Positions 36,041 to 45,645 of a stretch of 64,000 nucleotides of DNA are shown here, one piece after another. Where the stretch lies: contig NZ_JAAVUR010000002.1 in assembly GCF_018449545.1 (NCBI RefSeq), positions 62,001 to 126,000 on the forward strand. The letters are read 5' to 3'. Source of the stretch: Granulicella sp. dw_53. Its GTDB lineage: Bacteria; Acidobacteriota; Terriglobia; Terriglobales; Acidobacteriaceae. Position 1 is the stretch's first letter. Every line of letters starts with the position of its first letter. A program made the position numbers and the translations under genes. The notes under the pieces were generated by a model. That model did not search any database, was not told the origin of the DNA, and saw only the letters and a program-made list of their open reading frames with translations.

Positions 36041-39000
36041 TCAACTACGAATGCAGAACATTCCGTCCTTCTCAACCAGCCTTTCATTTTCAACCAGCGA
36101 CTGCTTTCTGCCATCGATAACATCTCGAAGCTGACCGCTCGTGGATTTGAATCCGAACATCCGAGAAACCGCTTGGATCACCTGTTCGGTCGTTCCGCCC
36201 ATACTTACATTGATGACGCTGAGGATTGCGGTATCGATCTCCGTGGGTGGCAGCATCTCTACCCGTCGCAAGCCTGGCGAATTCACTAATGATCGATCTC
36301 GTGGGATGCTCTCTTTTCCTGCGATCTGTAGGAAGTCCCCTCCTACAACTAGACCCTCGCTGATCGCTTTTTGAATGGCGGTGTCCAATACCGCCTGAAT
36401 CCTTCCTCCTGAACGTAGGAGATTCCAAGCCGAGCGAATACGAACGACGACCTCATCACGGTGAACAGGGCCTTCAACTGTAACGACATCTTCCACAAAC
36501 TTCGCCAATAGCGTTAGCGAGGTCGACGGAAGATCTTGATGCGTGGGAATTGCCGTCAGCGTGGCTTCTTTGTAGAAATTGGCAGTAGTTTCAGGGAGAG
36601 CTTCCAGCCTCAGTTCCGCGACGTCTCCGCGTTCGATCGTAACGATCTCTACAGGTACGGCTGCGTCACGTTTCTGAACTCCTTCGTTTCGCAGAACCTC
36701 TTGCGCATCCTTGATTGCCTGAAGGAGCTTCTGTGCCTGCTCTGCAGGACGCTGTAACCAATCCATCGCCCAAATCCGATGAAGTTGCCATCCATGATCG
36801 CGCAACACGGCGTTTCTGAGGCGGTCACGATCCCGCGCAGACTGAGCATTGGCGTATGAAAGGCCATCTAGTTCAACGCCGAGGACGTACCGCCCAGGCT
36901 GTTCCGGGTCAGCGACAGCAATGTCGATGAACAAACCTGAGAGTCCGACGTGTCGATGTACTTGGTACCCCTGCACCTGAATCACATGTTCAACCTGGTC
37001 GCCCATGGCACTCAGAGACGGATCTTCAGACGCAAATGGTCCCAATTGCAGGCGGCCTGTCCGGGCATAGTGAAGAAAGAGTTTGAAGGCTACGACACCT
37101 TTGCCTTTCGCCCGGTCTGTATCTATATCTTCGTCGGTGATCGATGCGAATACATCGCAACGTCGCTTTGCCCGGCTGATCAACACGTTCAGTCGTCGTT
37201 CTCCGCCATCGGTGCCCAGAGGCCCGAATCTCATGGCGAAGAAGCCTTTTTCATTGCGACCATATCCAACTGAGATAAAGATCACGTCGCGTTCATCGCC
37301 CTGCACGTTCTCAAGGTTCTTGATGAAGAAGGGTTCGCTCGGATGTGCTGTAAAAAAGGCTTCAGCTGAAGGATTTACACGGCGCATAGCCTCAAGCTGG
37401 TCCAGAATCGCCTTGCGCTGACGTACCGAGAATGTTGCGACGCCCAAGGAATGCTCAGGGTGATCCAGAGCATGACGGATCACAGCCTCCGCAACAGCCT
37501 TCGCCTCAATTGAATTTGCTCCGCTAGATCCCGATTCAAAAACGCCGTTCGCGATGTGGATGAAGCGAAGCCCCGTGCCCGCCTCCTGCGTGTAAGGGCT
37601 CGGAATGATCCGCAGCTTGTTCTCGTAGAACTGACTATTTGAGACAGCAATGAGCGATTGATGTCGGCTTCTGTAGTGCCAGCGGAGCATGCGTTGCGGC
37701 AGACCACGTGCCAAACAAAGCCCGAGCACGCTTTCTACATCACCCACCTGCGCGCCGGCTGTTTCGTCATCATCATCAGCTGCTGAACTATCGTTGGTCA
37801 TTTTGCTGAAGAACTGCGTTGGTGGTAGTTGACGTTCGTCGCCAACCACCACGATCTGCCGACACCGCGCAATCGCCCCGAGCGCATCGACAGGTTGAAT
37901 CTGGCTTGCCTCGTCCATCACCAGCAGGTCGAACATCGTGTGCCCGGGTGAGAGAAACTGCGCCACAGAGAGTGGGCTCATCATCATTACCGGTTTCAGC
38001 GCTTGGACTACTGGGGCGGCTCTTAGCATCAACTGACGGATGGGCATGTGGGCGCGGCGTTTCGCAATCTCGCCACGAAGAATGCCGACCGGCCCGATTC
38101 CGCCTGAAGCCGGAATTCGACGATGGTGCGCTCGAGCGGCTGCTAACGCTGCAGCTTTGATGTGTTGCAGATCCATCGAACGGAACGAGCCAATAGTCCG
38201 CTCATGAAGCGCACCATCAAAGCGAGCCAATTCAGGAAACGTCCGCAATTGATCCTGCAGTAGCCCCTCGTAATAGGAGGCGTGGAAACACTGAAGCAGA
38301 GCCGATCCAACTATCGTTCCCGTCTCAAGTGCTCCAACAAAATCGCTCAGTCCAAGTTCCTTTGCTCGTTTCGACCGCTCTTGGTAACTTGTCCAATGCG
38401 AAAGTTGCTCACGCTGCTCCAGCATGCGGCTAAGCCTGGCTTCAAATGGTCTTAGAAGAAGTGAATCCAGGTCCGGACCTCCTTCATCGCTCTGCAGGTC
38501 CCAGTGAAGCAACTCAACGAGGAGAGCAAAGTCGCGGCAGCGATCTTCCCGAGCCATTGCCAGCTCTGTGGCCTGTGACGATAGTGCCGCACAGTTCTCG
38601 ATACCGCCAGCTATCCATCGGATGTCCTCGTTCTTAGATACCCATGCAGTTGCCTCACTCATCGCTCCCCAATCAGACGATTCACTTTGCCACATCTCTC
38701 CAAACGCATTTGTTCCCAGGGCGCTGGCATCAACCAATGCAGCCTTCGTGGCCAGAAACTTCTCAATCGTTCGCAATAGCGAAATTCTCTCGGAAAGAAG
38801 AGGGGGCGGCAATACCGCTATCCGGCAAAACAGAGCATCCGCAGCTGCAATTGGGTTCAACTCATGAACGAGTTGTTCAAAGCTCCGATCGGAAGGAACC
38901 ACTTGAGAGATTGCGGTTAGATTGCTCTTGAACTCACGAACAAGACTGCCCAGTTTCGAAACTTCAATATGCAATACTTCGCTCTGTCTTTGCGATACCG

Positions 39001-41602
39001 CGAGGTTGCGGATCATCGCCCGATCAGACGACAAGGAAAAGTGTGAAAGGCCTCTCATCCAAGCTGTCAGAGCCAGAAGGTGGGAAGACGCAGACCGAGC
39101 ACCTCGCCATTCAGGCCCGAAGATTTCGGAGCCGAATTCCTTCTCTCGATCAATTTCTGCTGATGCTTTCCTGCCACGTTGCAATGCATCCAGTAAGGCG
39201 AGCTTGTGATTGAGTGGAGCCTTCGGATCCGACAGAAACGAGTTCACAAATCGATTCTGCTGGCGCCAGCGGCCACTGAAGAAGCGTGTCAGGCTCGTAC
39301 CGTACTGTCCTAGAACCTGTCGCGCTTCGCTCAGATCTACCTGCCAGCCTGCATCTGAAATCTGGTTTCCGACAATCTCCTTCGCCTTTTCCAAATTGGC
39401 AAGAGCTTCGGCGATGTCATGTGCGCGCTCGACCTCGTTCTCCCATCTCGGGCTCATGAATGCTCCGGCTGATACAGCAGGAGCATTCGCAATCTGCGTT
39501 GCCACTTGTAACAACAACTCCACGGACTGAAGAGTTTCCAACGCCTCTGTACGCTTGATGGAGCGATTGAGGGAAGCCGCAGCTTCGCATAGTTTGGGAG
39601 TCGCCAACAACAACTCGGCCACGATGGACAATTGTGTTTCTGAGAATCCCGGGGGTAGGACAGCCAGCGTTTGTATAGAAGACGCAAGCTCTGATCGATC
39701 AAGCCGTGAAACCTCGTCCACCTTCATTCGACCGTGGAGATTGGTCATCAGATCCCCGTATCTGGTACCGAGACCGATCAATGCTTCAATTTCGTAAAAC
39801 CGGGTCCACGCCTCTGACCGTAATGCAACCCCGCTCAGCCCCGGAGCTGTGGCCACACGGCGTGCCAACTCTTCCATCTCCTTTGCCTGACTTAACGATT
39901 CCGGTTCCGGCGACAGCAGCGTCGTCGCCAACGCCGATAAGCCCGCAAGATACGACCGGAGTGTTCCCAGGATTGGATCGATATGCATGGCCAGTCGTGT
40001 GACATCCGTGGGGAGCAAAGGAGGAAGATCAACACCATGCCACGCATGCTCCGCAGGTGGGCCAATGAGAGCTATCCTCTCTCGCAGACCGTCGAGTAGC
40101 TCTTCTCGTTCCTTCCGTTGATCCTGAGTCCAGACAGGTGCCTCGGCCAGCGGATATTCGGTAGGCAAGATCCCATCCGCATGCAGACGCGATAGCTCTC
40201 CCATGACCTGAAACGGAGTAAGGCCCGCTCGATCGTGAACGAGATGCAGACGAGAGACAAAGCCATTTAGTTCGTCTCGTGTCGACAAGAGCGATGAGTT
40301 GAGCGTGTCTTCTGCGGCGCCCCGCGGACTACCAAGATCCCAGGTTCGGCTGAGTTCTTGCAGGAGTTGACGCTTGTTGGCCTTATTGCTATGCAACTCC
40401 AGGCAGGCGTCCCCAATACCCGCCTGATCGAGACGTCTTTTCACTACGTCGAGCGCAGCCATTTTCTCAGCCACAAACAGAACTGTTTTGCCGTCCGCCA
40501 CTGCCGATGCAATCACGTTTGCAATCGTCTGTGATTTTCCTGTTCCAGGAGGACCCTGGATAACCAGATTTTTACCACGGCGGACTTCATGCACTGCCAG
40601 TGCCTGAGAGCTATCACAATCCACAATGTGAACCATGTCAGCCGGCTTCAGGAGAGCGTCCAGATTTGCGTCCTCAGGCGTTAGCTCATCCTGTTGAGCG
40701 AAGCCATCAGAGAGTAGAGACCTAACTAGCGGCTGCTCAGCGATTGTGTTGTTCGAAGGCCAGCACTCTGGATCGAGATCGCGATACATCAGGAACTTCG
40801 CAAATGAGAAGAATCCGAGGACAATGTCGTCCTTGCAAACCTCCCATCCTTCCTTGCTCTTCACTGCATCGGCCACGGATCGCATGTATAGCGATGGATC
40901 AAAGTCGTCCGTTACGTCACATTCAGGCAGCCTGATCTTATGAATGCGATCCAGATACGCTTCCAGGGAGAGGTTGGATGACACATCTTCTGTCCTTGCC
41001 TTCAGCTTGAACCGTTCGGCTGCCGTTCCGCGCTCCAGAGCCACGGGCACTAAAATCAGGGGAGCATAACGGACCAGCCCTGCATCTTTGGGATCGATCC
41101 ACTTCAGTGTGCCAAGCGCCAGGTAGAGGATGTTGACACCTTGCTCCTGCTCAAGGGTGCTCGCGTCGGTATATAGCTCCAGCAATCTCTTCTGAAGTGC
41201 TTGGGAGGTCAGGCGCGTCTGAAGGCGTGTATCACTATGGCGTGCAAAGACGCCCCGCTCATCCATCGAGTTATCTTCTGGCTGTGCAAGCTCAGATATT
41301 TCATCAAGCTCGGCTTCTTCGGAAGGTTGAGTCGCCTCTAATTTAGTCGCCCCGCGACCAGGAAGAAAGGTGAACGTCTTTCCTTCCTTCACGAGAAGGC
41401 GATAGGTCTCCACCGACTTTTCGTCGATCACAGTAATGCTACGAGCGTTCTTTGCAGATCTCGGAAGGTTCAGCAGACGATTGCGTGCCGACAGGTCAAG
41501 CAGTTCCGTCCGGGCTCGCTCCAGCTTGGTGTCGAGGGGCAGCGCTTCGCGGAACACAGATTGAAACTGTTCCGACGGCAAAGGCTCTTCTTGAGTCGGC
41601 AT
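36041..41602 (-). CDS. DUF4011-SF1 helicase-Vsr-like nuclease-DUF3320 protein
   Basis: This 1853-residue protein starts with DUF4011 (TELLDLSARNRLLNL), followed by an SF1 helicase core with Walker A GPPGTGKSQT at about residue 350 and, after a roughly 850-residue helical insertion, LLVMDEASQ (Walker B, about 1226), VVVGDERQLPP, MLRWHYRSRHQSL and a C-terminal motor half with ENVQGDERDVIF and LNVLISRAKRR. About 1537-1620 is a Vsr/MTES_1575-type nuclease (IDIAVAD, LGVELDG, DRDRLRNAVLRDHGW, LHRIW). The end resembles DUF3320 (FGFKSTSGQLRDVI). The DUF4011-helicase-Vsr combination has been reported among antiphage candidates (hhe type). An Abi_C-like gene lies 97 bp upstream on the same strand. Confidence 0.9.
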   Translation of the reverse strand: MPTQEEPLPSEQFQSVFREALPLDTKLERARTELLDLSARNRLLNLPRSAKNARSITVIDEKSVETYRLLVKEGKTFTFLPGRGATKLEATQPSEEAELDEISELAQPEDNSMDERGVFARHSDTRLQTRLTSQALQKRLLELYTDASTLEQEQGVNILYLALGTLKWIDPKDAGLVRYAPLILVPVALERGTAAERFKLKARTEDVSSNLSLEAYLDRIHKIRLPECDVTDDFDPSLYMRSVADAVKSKEGWEVCKDDIVLGFFSFAKFLMYRDLDPECWPSNNTIAEQPLVRSLLSDGFAQQDELTPEDANLDALLKPADMVHIVDCDSSQALAVHEVRRGKNLVIQGPPGTGKSQTIANVIASAVADGKTVLFVAEKMAALDVVKRRLDQAGIGDACLELHSNKANKRQLLQELSRTWDLGSPRGAAEDTLNSSLLSTRDELNGFVSRLHLVHDRAGLTPFQVMGELSRLHADGILPTEYPLAEAPVWTQDQRKEREELLDGLRERIALIGPPAEHAWHGVDLPPLLPTDVTRLAMHIDPILGTLRSYLAGLSALATTLLSPEPESLSQAKEMEELARRVATAPGLSGVALRSEAWTRFYEIEALIGLGTRYGDLMTNLHGRMKVDEVSRLDRSELASSIQTLAVLPPGFSETQLSIVAELLLATPKLCEAAASLNRSIKRTEALETLQSVELLLQVATQIANAPAVSAGAFMSPRWENEVERAHDIAEALANLEKAKEIVGNQISDAGWQVDLSEARQVLGQYGTSLTRFFSGRWRQQNRFVNSFLSDPKAPLNHKLALLDALQRGRKASAEIDREKEFGSEIFGPEWRGARSASSHLLALTAWMRGLSHFSLSSDRAMIRNLAVSQRQSEVLHIEVSKLGSLVREFKSNLTAISQVVPSDRSFEQLVHELNPIAAADALFCRIAVLPPPLLSERISLLRTIEKFLATKAALVDASALGTNAFGEMWQSESSDWGAMSEATAWVSKNEDIRWIAGGIENCAALSSQATELAMAREDRCRDFALLVELLHWDLQSDEGGPDLDSLLLRPFEARLSRMLEQREQLSHWTSYQERSKRAKELGLSDFVGALETGTIVGSALLQCFHASYYEGLLQDQLRTFPELARFDGALHERTIGSFRSMDLQHIKAAALAAARAHHRRIPASGGIGPVGILRGEIAKRRAHMPIRQLMLRAAPVVQALKPVMMMSPLSVAQFLSPGHTMFDLLVMDEASQIQPVDALGAIARCRQIVVVGDERQLPPTQFFSKMTNDSSAADDDDETAGAQVGDVESVLGLCLARGLPQRMLRWHYRSRHQSLIAVSNSQFYENKLRIIPSPYTQEAGTGLRFIHIANGVFESGSSGANSIEAKAVAEAVIRHALDHPEHSLGVATFSVRQRKAILDQLEAMRRVNPSAEAFFTAHPSEPFFIKNLENVQGDERDVIFISVGYGRNEKGFFAMRFGPLGTDGGERRLNVLISRAKRRCDVFASITDEDIDTDRAKGKGVVAFKLFLHYARTGRLQLGPFASEDPSLSAMGDQVEHVIQVQGYQVHRHVGLSGLFIDIAVADPEQPGRYVLGVELDGLSYANAQSARDRDRLRNAVLRDHGWQLHRIWAMDWLQRPAEQAQKLLQAIKDAQEVLRNEGVQKRDAAVPVEIVTIERGDVAELRLEALPETTANFYKEATLTAIPTHQDLPSTSLTLLAKFVEDVVTVEGPVHRDEVVVRIRSAWNLLRSGGRIQAVLDTAIQKAISEGLVVGGDFLQIAGKESIPRDRSLVNSPGLRRVEMLPPTEIDTAILSVINVSMGGTTEQVIQAVSRMFGFKSTSGQLRDVIDGRKQSLVENERLVEKDGMFCIRS

Positions 41603-41699
41603 ATTCCTCTGATGACCTGTATCGGGGTGTTTTGTTCAACGATGAGTGTGAGTATACGCGCCTTCACGCGTTGCCCGTTTTCTCAAGTCTCGACATCGG

Positions 41700-42557
41700 T
41701 CAGCTGTTCGAATTGTCCAATCTCTCGATAAGGCACACTAGCGCCACGATGTGCGTAAAGATGAATTCGGCTTCGTCCTTCTGAATGAGTTGGTCAGTCG
41801 GATGGGCAAGACTGTGATCGTTCCTAATTCTGTTGAAGCTCTCCAGAGTCGAAATCGACGAGCGCAGGATTCGCAAGGTCATCTCAGAGACTCCCCTGCC
41901 GTTGGCTTGCAGCCCTTTGACATAAAGACCCATCAGGGAATGTAGCGGCACATCGTGAGGCTGGGTGTTTCCTGAATCATCAGCGACGAGAAGCCGAAGG
42001 TACATTGTCAGGAATGTATGGAGGCGGTCCAGTCCCGCGTCGTATGCTCTCGACTTAATACAGTTTTCGACTTCTCCCCGCACTCGGCGAAAGACATCAT
42101 GCACGCAGGCAAAAGTGAGGGTTGGTAGTTCCGTGTGTAGCTGGCCTGCCAATCGGAGTGCAATGCTTTGTGCGGAATTCCGATCACTATCGGTGACAGT
42201 CGGATACGCATCAAGATTCGGAAATCTCTTTTCGCGGTTGAGCAGGGCAAGTATCAGTTTCGAGACTGTTGTGTCGCTCTCGGTCTCGATAATGCTCCGA
42301 AGAATCTTGGCTTTAGATGTGCCAAACTTCTCGTATTCGCCCGAATAGGGATCAATACCGATCGCATCCGAAACGAAATCAGAGAACGTCCGGTTACTAA
42401 AATCGAGGACATATCCGCTTTTCAGCGAAAGGACTCGTTCCAATACATCGCTTTCATCGAAGCTCAGCTTTGCCATGGCCGCTAGGGTATCAGATAGTGC
42501 TCCACCATCCTCTCTGGAGATGATGGAGTTTTGCAGTGGTTTCTCAGTAAGCTCCAT
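41700..42557 (-). CDS. Abi_C-like (abortive infection, HEPN-type) protein
   Basis: This is a 285-residue helical protein. The C-terminal about 90 residues (LRILRSSISTLESFNRIRND, then HSLAHPTDQLIQKDEAEFIF) fit the Abi C-terminal family: a helix pair with R245-N-D-x-S-L-A-H252 (Rx6H), as in HEPN ribonucleases, followed by a helix with conserved acidic residue and hydrophobic end. The N-terminal part is unknown. The gene lies directly upstream of the giant helicase gene (97-bp gap, same strand), so both are probably transcribed together, which would make a two-gene defence unit. RNase activity is inferred from the motif. Confidence 0.65.
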   Translation of the reverse strand: MELTEKPLQNSIISREDGGALSDTLAAMAKLSFDESDVLERVLSLKSGYVLDFSNRTFSDFVSDAIGIDPYSGEYEKFGTSKAKILRSIIETESDTTVSKLILALLNREKRFPNLDAYPTVTDSDRNSAQSIALRLAGQLHTELPTLTFACVHDVFRRVRGEVENCIKSRAYDAGLDRLHTFLTMYLRLLVADDSGNTQPHDVPLHSLMGLYVKGLQANGRGVSEMTLRILRSSISTLESFNRIRNDHSLAHPTDQLIQKDEAEFIFTHIVALVCLIERLDNSNS

Positions 42558-43239
42558 TCTGATTTCAGTTACGCAAGTCTGTATTACCGGCTTGTCAATG
42601 ATGCGAATTCTTGGATAAGATCTTGGGACTGGGCTTTGTCAATGGAATTACGCCCATGCGCAACCGAATCCTATCCACCCATGACCTCTCCCCATGCTGG
42701 CAGAGGTGTTCGCGGAAATCCAAGGTCTCTCGTCAATGTTGTGCCGAGGAGGGTGCTGAACTGTCACTGTTTGAGCAACAGAAGCGTGTCCCGGAGGGCT
42801 TATCCTTCGCTTGTTGCACCCCACGGCCGTGATTCACCCTTTGCCAACAGACCTCGTTTTGGAATTCGATGTATCGTGTGATACCGATGTGAACGGGGTA
42901 TAAAGCAATCCATAAACACCTCAGCGATCAGCCTCTGCGCTGTCGAGACCAGCGCAACGCTCCTAGATCGGCCTGTATGGAAAAGACAGAACCGGCTATT
43001 TTCGACGAACTCGGCCAGCTTTGTGTTTCGCCCTGTTATATTCACGCGTTGGCGTTCTGTATCTACAATAATGTCCTCGGAATTATGACGAACTTTCCGG
43101 GCAAGATCTTCTGAAGATGCACTCACCAGACCGACTGATTCGCACCGAGCTATATGACCAGAGGGTAGAACCAAGGTGGGGAGGAGAGCAGACTCTCGCT
43201 GATTGCCGTTCGTATCGCGTTGTTCTTGGATACACCAGC
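42558..43239. other. Non-coding stretch upstream of the Abi_C-like gene
   Basis: About 680 bp without a supportable gene. Its left part should contain the promoter of the Abi_C-helicase operon. Open frames on both strands lack motifs; a 181-codon frame on the minus strand has biased, non-protein-like composition. Confidence 0.35.
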
Positions 43240-43270
43240 GTGGGTCCAAACGTGGGTCCGATATGGGTCC
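43240..43270. repeat. Three direct repeats (GTGGGTCC-type), candidate integrase arm sites
   Basis: GTGGGTCC at 43240-43247 and 43252-43259 and ATGGGTCC at 43263-43270 are spaced 12 and 11 bp apart, on one face of the helix, about 90-120 bp left of the tRNA-Pro half. Short direct repeats at this distance from a core site are typical arm-type binding sites of tyrosine integrases. Confidence 0.5.
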
Positions 43271-43355
43271 AACAAGCGTTTTGTAGGGCTCTTTTCCGCT
43301 CTCCAAGGCATTGGTGGATTTGGCTAAGTCACTAAAAATAAACAAGTTTAGAGGA

Positions 43356-43400
43356 TTGGGGTGGGTGAGGTCGCTAGTTCGAATCTAGTCGTCCCGACCA
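43356..43400 (+). other. Displaced 3' half of tRNA-Pro(GGG), candidate attachment site
   Basis: The sequence reads as a tRNA from the anticodon loop TTGGGGT (GGG at 43358-43360) through the 3' anticodon strand GGGTG, variable region AGGTC, T-arm GCTAG-TTCGAAT-CTAGT (43373-43389), acceptor strand CGTCCCG, discriminator A and CCA (43398-43400). The expected 5' acceptor CGGGACG, the D-arm and the 5' anticodon strand are missing. Like the tRNA-Asn half, it begins at the anticodon loop. It marks the right boundary of an integrated element, with the intact tRNA-Pro expected to the left. The identity follows from the loop and acceptor sequence. Confidence 0.7.
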
Positions 43401-44243
43401 TTTTTGTTCCTTTGTTTTTAGCGCCTTACGGCGAACCCAACTCTTCTGTTTCGAACTCTATTGAGCGAATTCAGCTGGTCGGGGTCCTGTGGTGGAGCGC
43501 CATTCGCGTCGGTTATTTAAAGTAAGTCTTGCAACTCACTACAAATTCATTTGACTCCAAGCGGGAAACCTGTTTTTATGTGGCTGACCCACTCTAGATT
43601 CTGCCGCTGCCCGAGTCCGACGAACTTTTACCTTCACCATAAGACGTAATTTACTTGTATCTAGATCCGCAAAGCTTGATCGCCACTTGCACCACTTTCT
43701 TTCCAATTCTGAGATCGTCCTGGAGTTTTGAATGTCTTCTCTTCCTGCCGGTATTGCACCGCCCTTCCTACTCCGCTCCTCTGCGTTGACCCTTGAATTG
43801 TTTTGGCGGGCGACGCACGTACTTCAAACTACCCTCTATTAAATTCATTTCAAACCTCAAACTCTCCCGACGGGAAGCGCTTGAGATTTTGCGTCTGCGA
43901 ACACAAGACGTCCATCTTGAGGATAGAGCTGTCGCGTTTAAACCAATGAATTGGTCAGGCGGTTCATATTCATCGAGTGCCCCCTCACGGTTGGAGACTG
44001 GCGATAAGAATTCAATTCAGAGAAGAGGACTTCCTCAGTTCACAACATCACGGATCTAAATCAACCCGGCAGGATTACCTGGTATGCAAAGGAATAAGCT
44101 GCAATTCGTGTCGCACTGATGCCTCTGTTCATAGATAGAAGTGTCGGTCTCGCTCCAGTAGATAGGTTTAAAAACCGAATAACAGCGCAGCAGGCATTCA
44201 GCTTCAACCAACGATTCCGGAACGATAGAGCACGAGGAGCAAT
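43401..44243. other. Non-coding stretch with a possible integrase remnant
   Basis: About 840 bp between the tRNA-Pro half and the first fibre-like gene. Around 43850-43950 (+ strand) the translation LSRREALEILRLRTQDVHLE resembles the R-[EG]-x-x-L-R-x-x-D-V region of tyrosine recombinases, but it is embedded in a frame of only 88 codons lacking the catalytic R-H-R-Y set. It may be a decayed integrase fragment; confidence is low. Confidence 0.3.
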
Positions 44244-45527
44244 ATGTTGAAACAGATCGCACAGCCGCTACTTTACATCGCTCTCCTGACGACAAGTGCC
44301 GTTGCTCGAACTAACAATGTGGTTTCCAAGTTCTCTCCGAGTGGGACCCTGGTGGATTCATCCATCACAGAACTGAATGGCAATGTCGGCGTCCAGACAC
44401 AAACGCCAACGGGCAGATTGGACATCGGTGGTTACGGAGGTTTAGTCGTCGCAGGATCGAACATAGATCCCCGCGGAGGATACTCCCTGGAACCTCTAAA
44501 AGATAGCGGTAGGGCATTGTTGGGTTGGAACTACTCTGGTGGCGAAGGCGAGGTTGACATTCTTGCAAATCGAGCCGCAGGAGCATCTGGCGGTTTTAGG
44601 TTTTATGACTACTCCAATGCTGGAGCATTAACGAATCTCTTCACTTTGAGGGGTGACGGTAGAGTCGGCATTGGGACGATGTATCCCATTGCACCGCTCA
44701 ATGTGGCGATAGGTACGGTTGCGAATGCCAATGAAGTTTATAACGCACTTGTTGTACAACCGGCGCAGGGGGCGGCCCAGTTTGGCAATGGAGCGAGCAT
44801 CTTCCTGAGTTCTGTAGCGAACTCCAGGATTGCGCCGGTCGCGGGTATTTGGAGTTCTCTGGGGTCGGGTGGGAATGGTGGCTATACCTATAGCGGTGCT
44901 CTTGTACTTGGTACGACTCGGGAAGGCAACTCAGTTCCAATAGAAGCCATGCGGGTCGACCAATTCGGCAACGTCGGCATTGTCACAACCACTCCCACTG
45001 CGCTACTCGAAGTAAAAGGGAACATCAAGCTCAGCGGGAACAGTGGTGGCGGCATCATATTTCCCGACGGAGCTGTACAAAGTACAGCCTGGACAGGCTC
45101 TCTCTGCGGTGGAGACTACGCCGAGTCTGTGGACGTGTCGGGCAGCAGGACCAATTACGAGCCTGGTGATGTCTTGGTCATAGATCCGGCCCATCCGGGG
45201 AGTTTCCTTAAGTCGAATGCACGCTACTCGCGGCTAGTGGCTGGTATCTATTCGATGAAACCCGGCGTGGTGGGAAGGCGCCAGACAACTGATCCAAAGT
45301 TGAGTACAAACGAAGTGCCGATGGCGATGGTAGGTATCGTTCCGACTAAAGTTACAGCGGAGAATGGGCCCGTCGAAGTTGGCGATCTTCTTGTCTCTTC
45401 CTCGCTTCCGGCACATGCCATGAAAGCGGGAGACGGTGTCATCCCAACCGGCACTGTCATTGGCAAGGCCCTCGGAGAGCTAACATCCGGAACTGGTGTC
45501 ATTGAAGTTCTGGTGTCGCTTCAGTGA
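44244..45527 (+). CDS. Secreted fibre-like repeat protein, copy 1 of 4
   Basis: This 427-residue protein has a signal peptide (LLYIALLTTSAVA). The body has repeated strands of the type G-x-V-G-I-G-T-x-x-P-x-x-x-L-x-V (about residues 150 and 250; one copy reads VGIVTTTPTA), as in phage tail fibres and pilus-tip adhesins. The C-terminal about 135 residues form a conserved domain: TGSLCGGDYAESVDVSG, YEPGDVLVID, LVAGIYSMKPGVVGRRQ, VPMAMVGIVPTKV and GTGVIEVLVSLQ. This copy is intact. The ATG at 44244 has a gaggag ribosome site. It is first of four tandem paralogs. A surface-fibre or adhesin role is inferred; phage origin is possible. Confidence 0.6.
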   Translation: MLKQIAQPLLYIALLTTSAVARTNNVVSKFSPSGTLVDSSITELNGNVGVQTQTPTGRLDIGGYGGLVVAGSNIDPRGGYSLEPLKDSGRALLGWNYSGGEGEVDILANRAAGASGGFRFYDYSNAGALTNLFTLRGDGRVGIGTMYPIAPLNVAIGTVANANEVYNALVVQPAQGAAQFGNGASIFLSSVANSRIAPVAGIWSSLGSGGNGGYTYSGALVLGTTREGNSVPIEAMRVDQFGNVGIVTTTPTALLEVKGNIKLSGNSGGGIIFPDGAVQSTAWTGSLCGGDYAESVDVSGSRTNYEPGDVLVIDPAHPGSFLKSNARYSRLVAGIYSMKPGVVGRRQTTDPKLSTNEVPMAMVGIVPTKVTAENGPVEVGDLLVSSSLPAHAMKAGDGVIPTGTVIGKALGELTSGTGVIEVLVSLQ

Positions 45528-45645
45528 CACGATTTGTACGTAGCAAAATCATGTCCGGACGCTTATCGAGGTTTGTGGTTTGGTTGCAGTAAGAACGTGT
45601 GACGTCGAATGTATGTCTGGCTAGAAAGAAATCGGAGTCTCGAAG

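Noticed and set aside
42800..43345. A 181-codon minus-strand frame
   Set aside because: It covers the direct repeats left of the tRNA-Pro half and has no motif, so it is probably incidental.
43793..44059. Possible tyrosine recombinase gene
   Set aside because: Only one short block resembles a recombinase and the catalytic residues are absent; noted as a remnant only.
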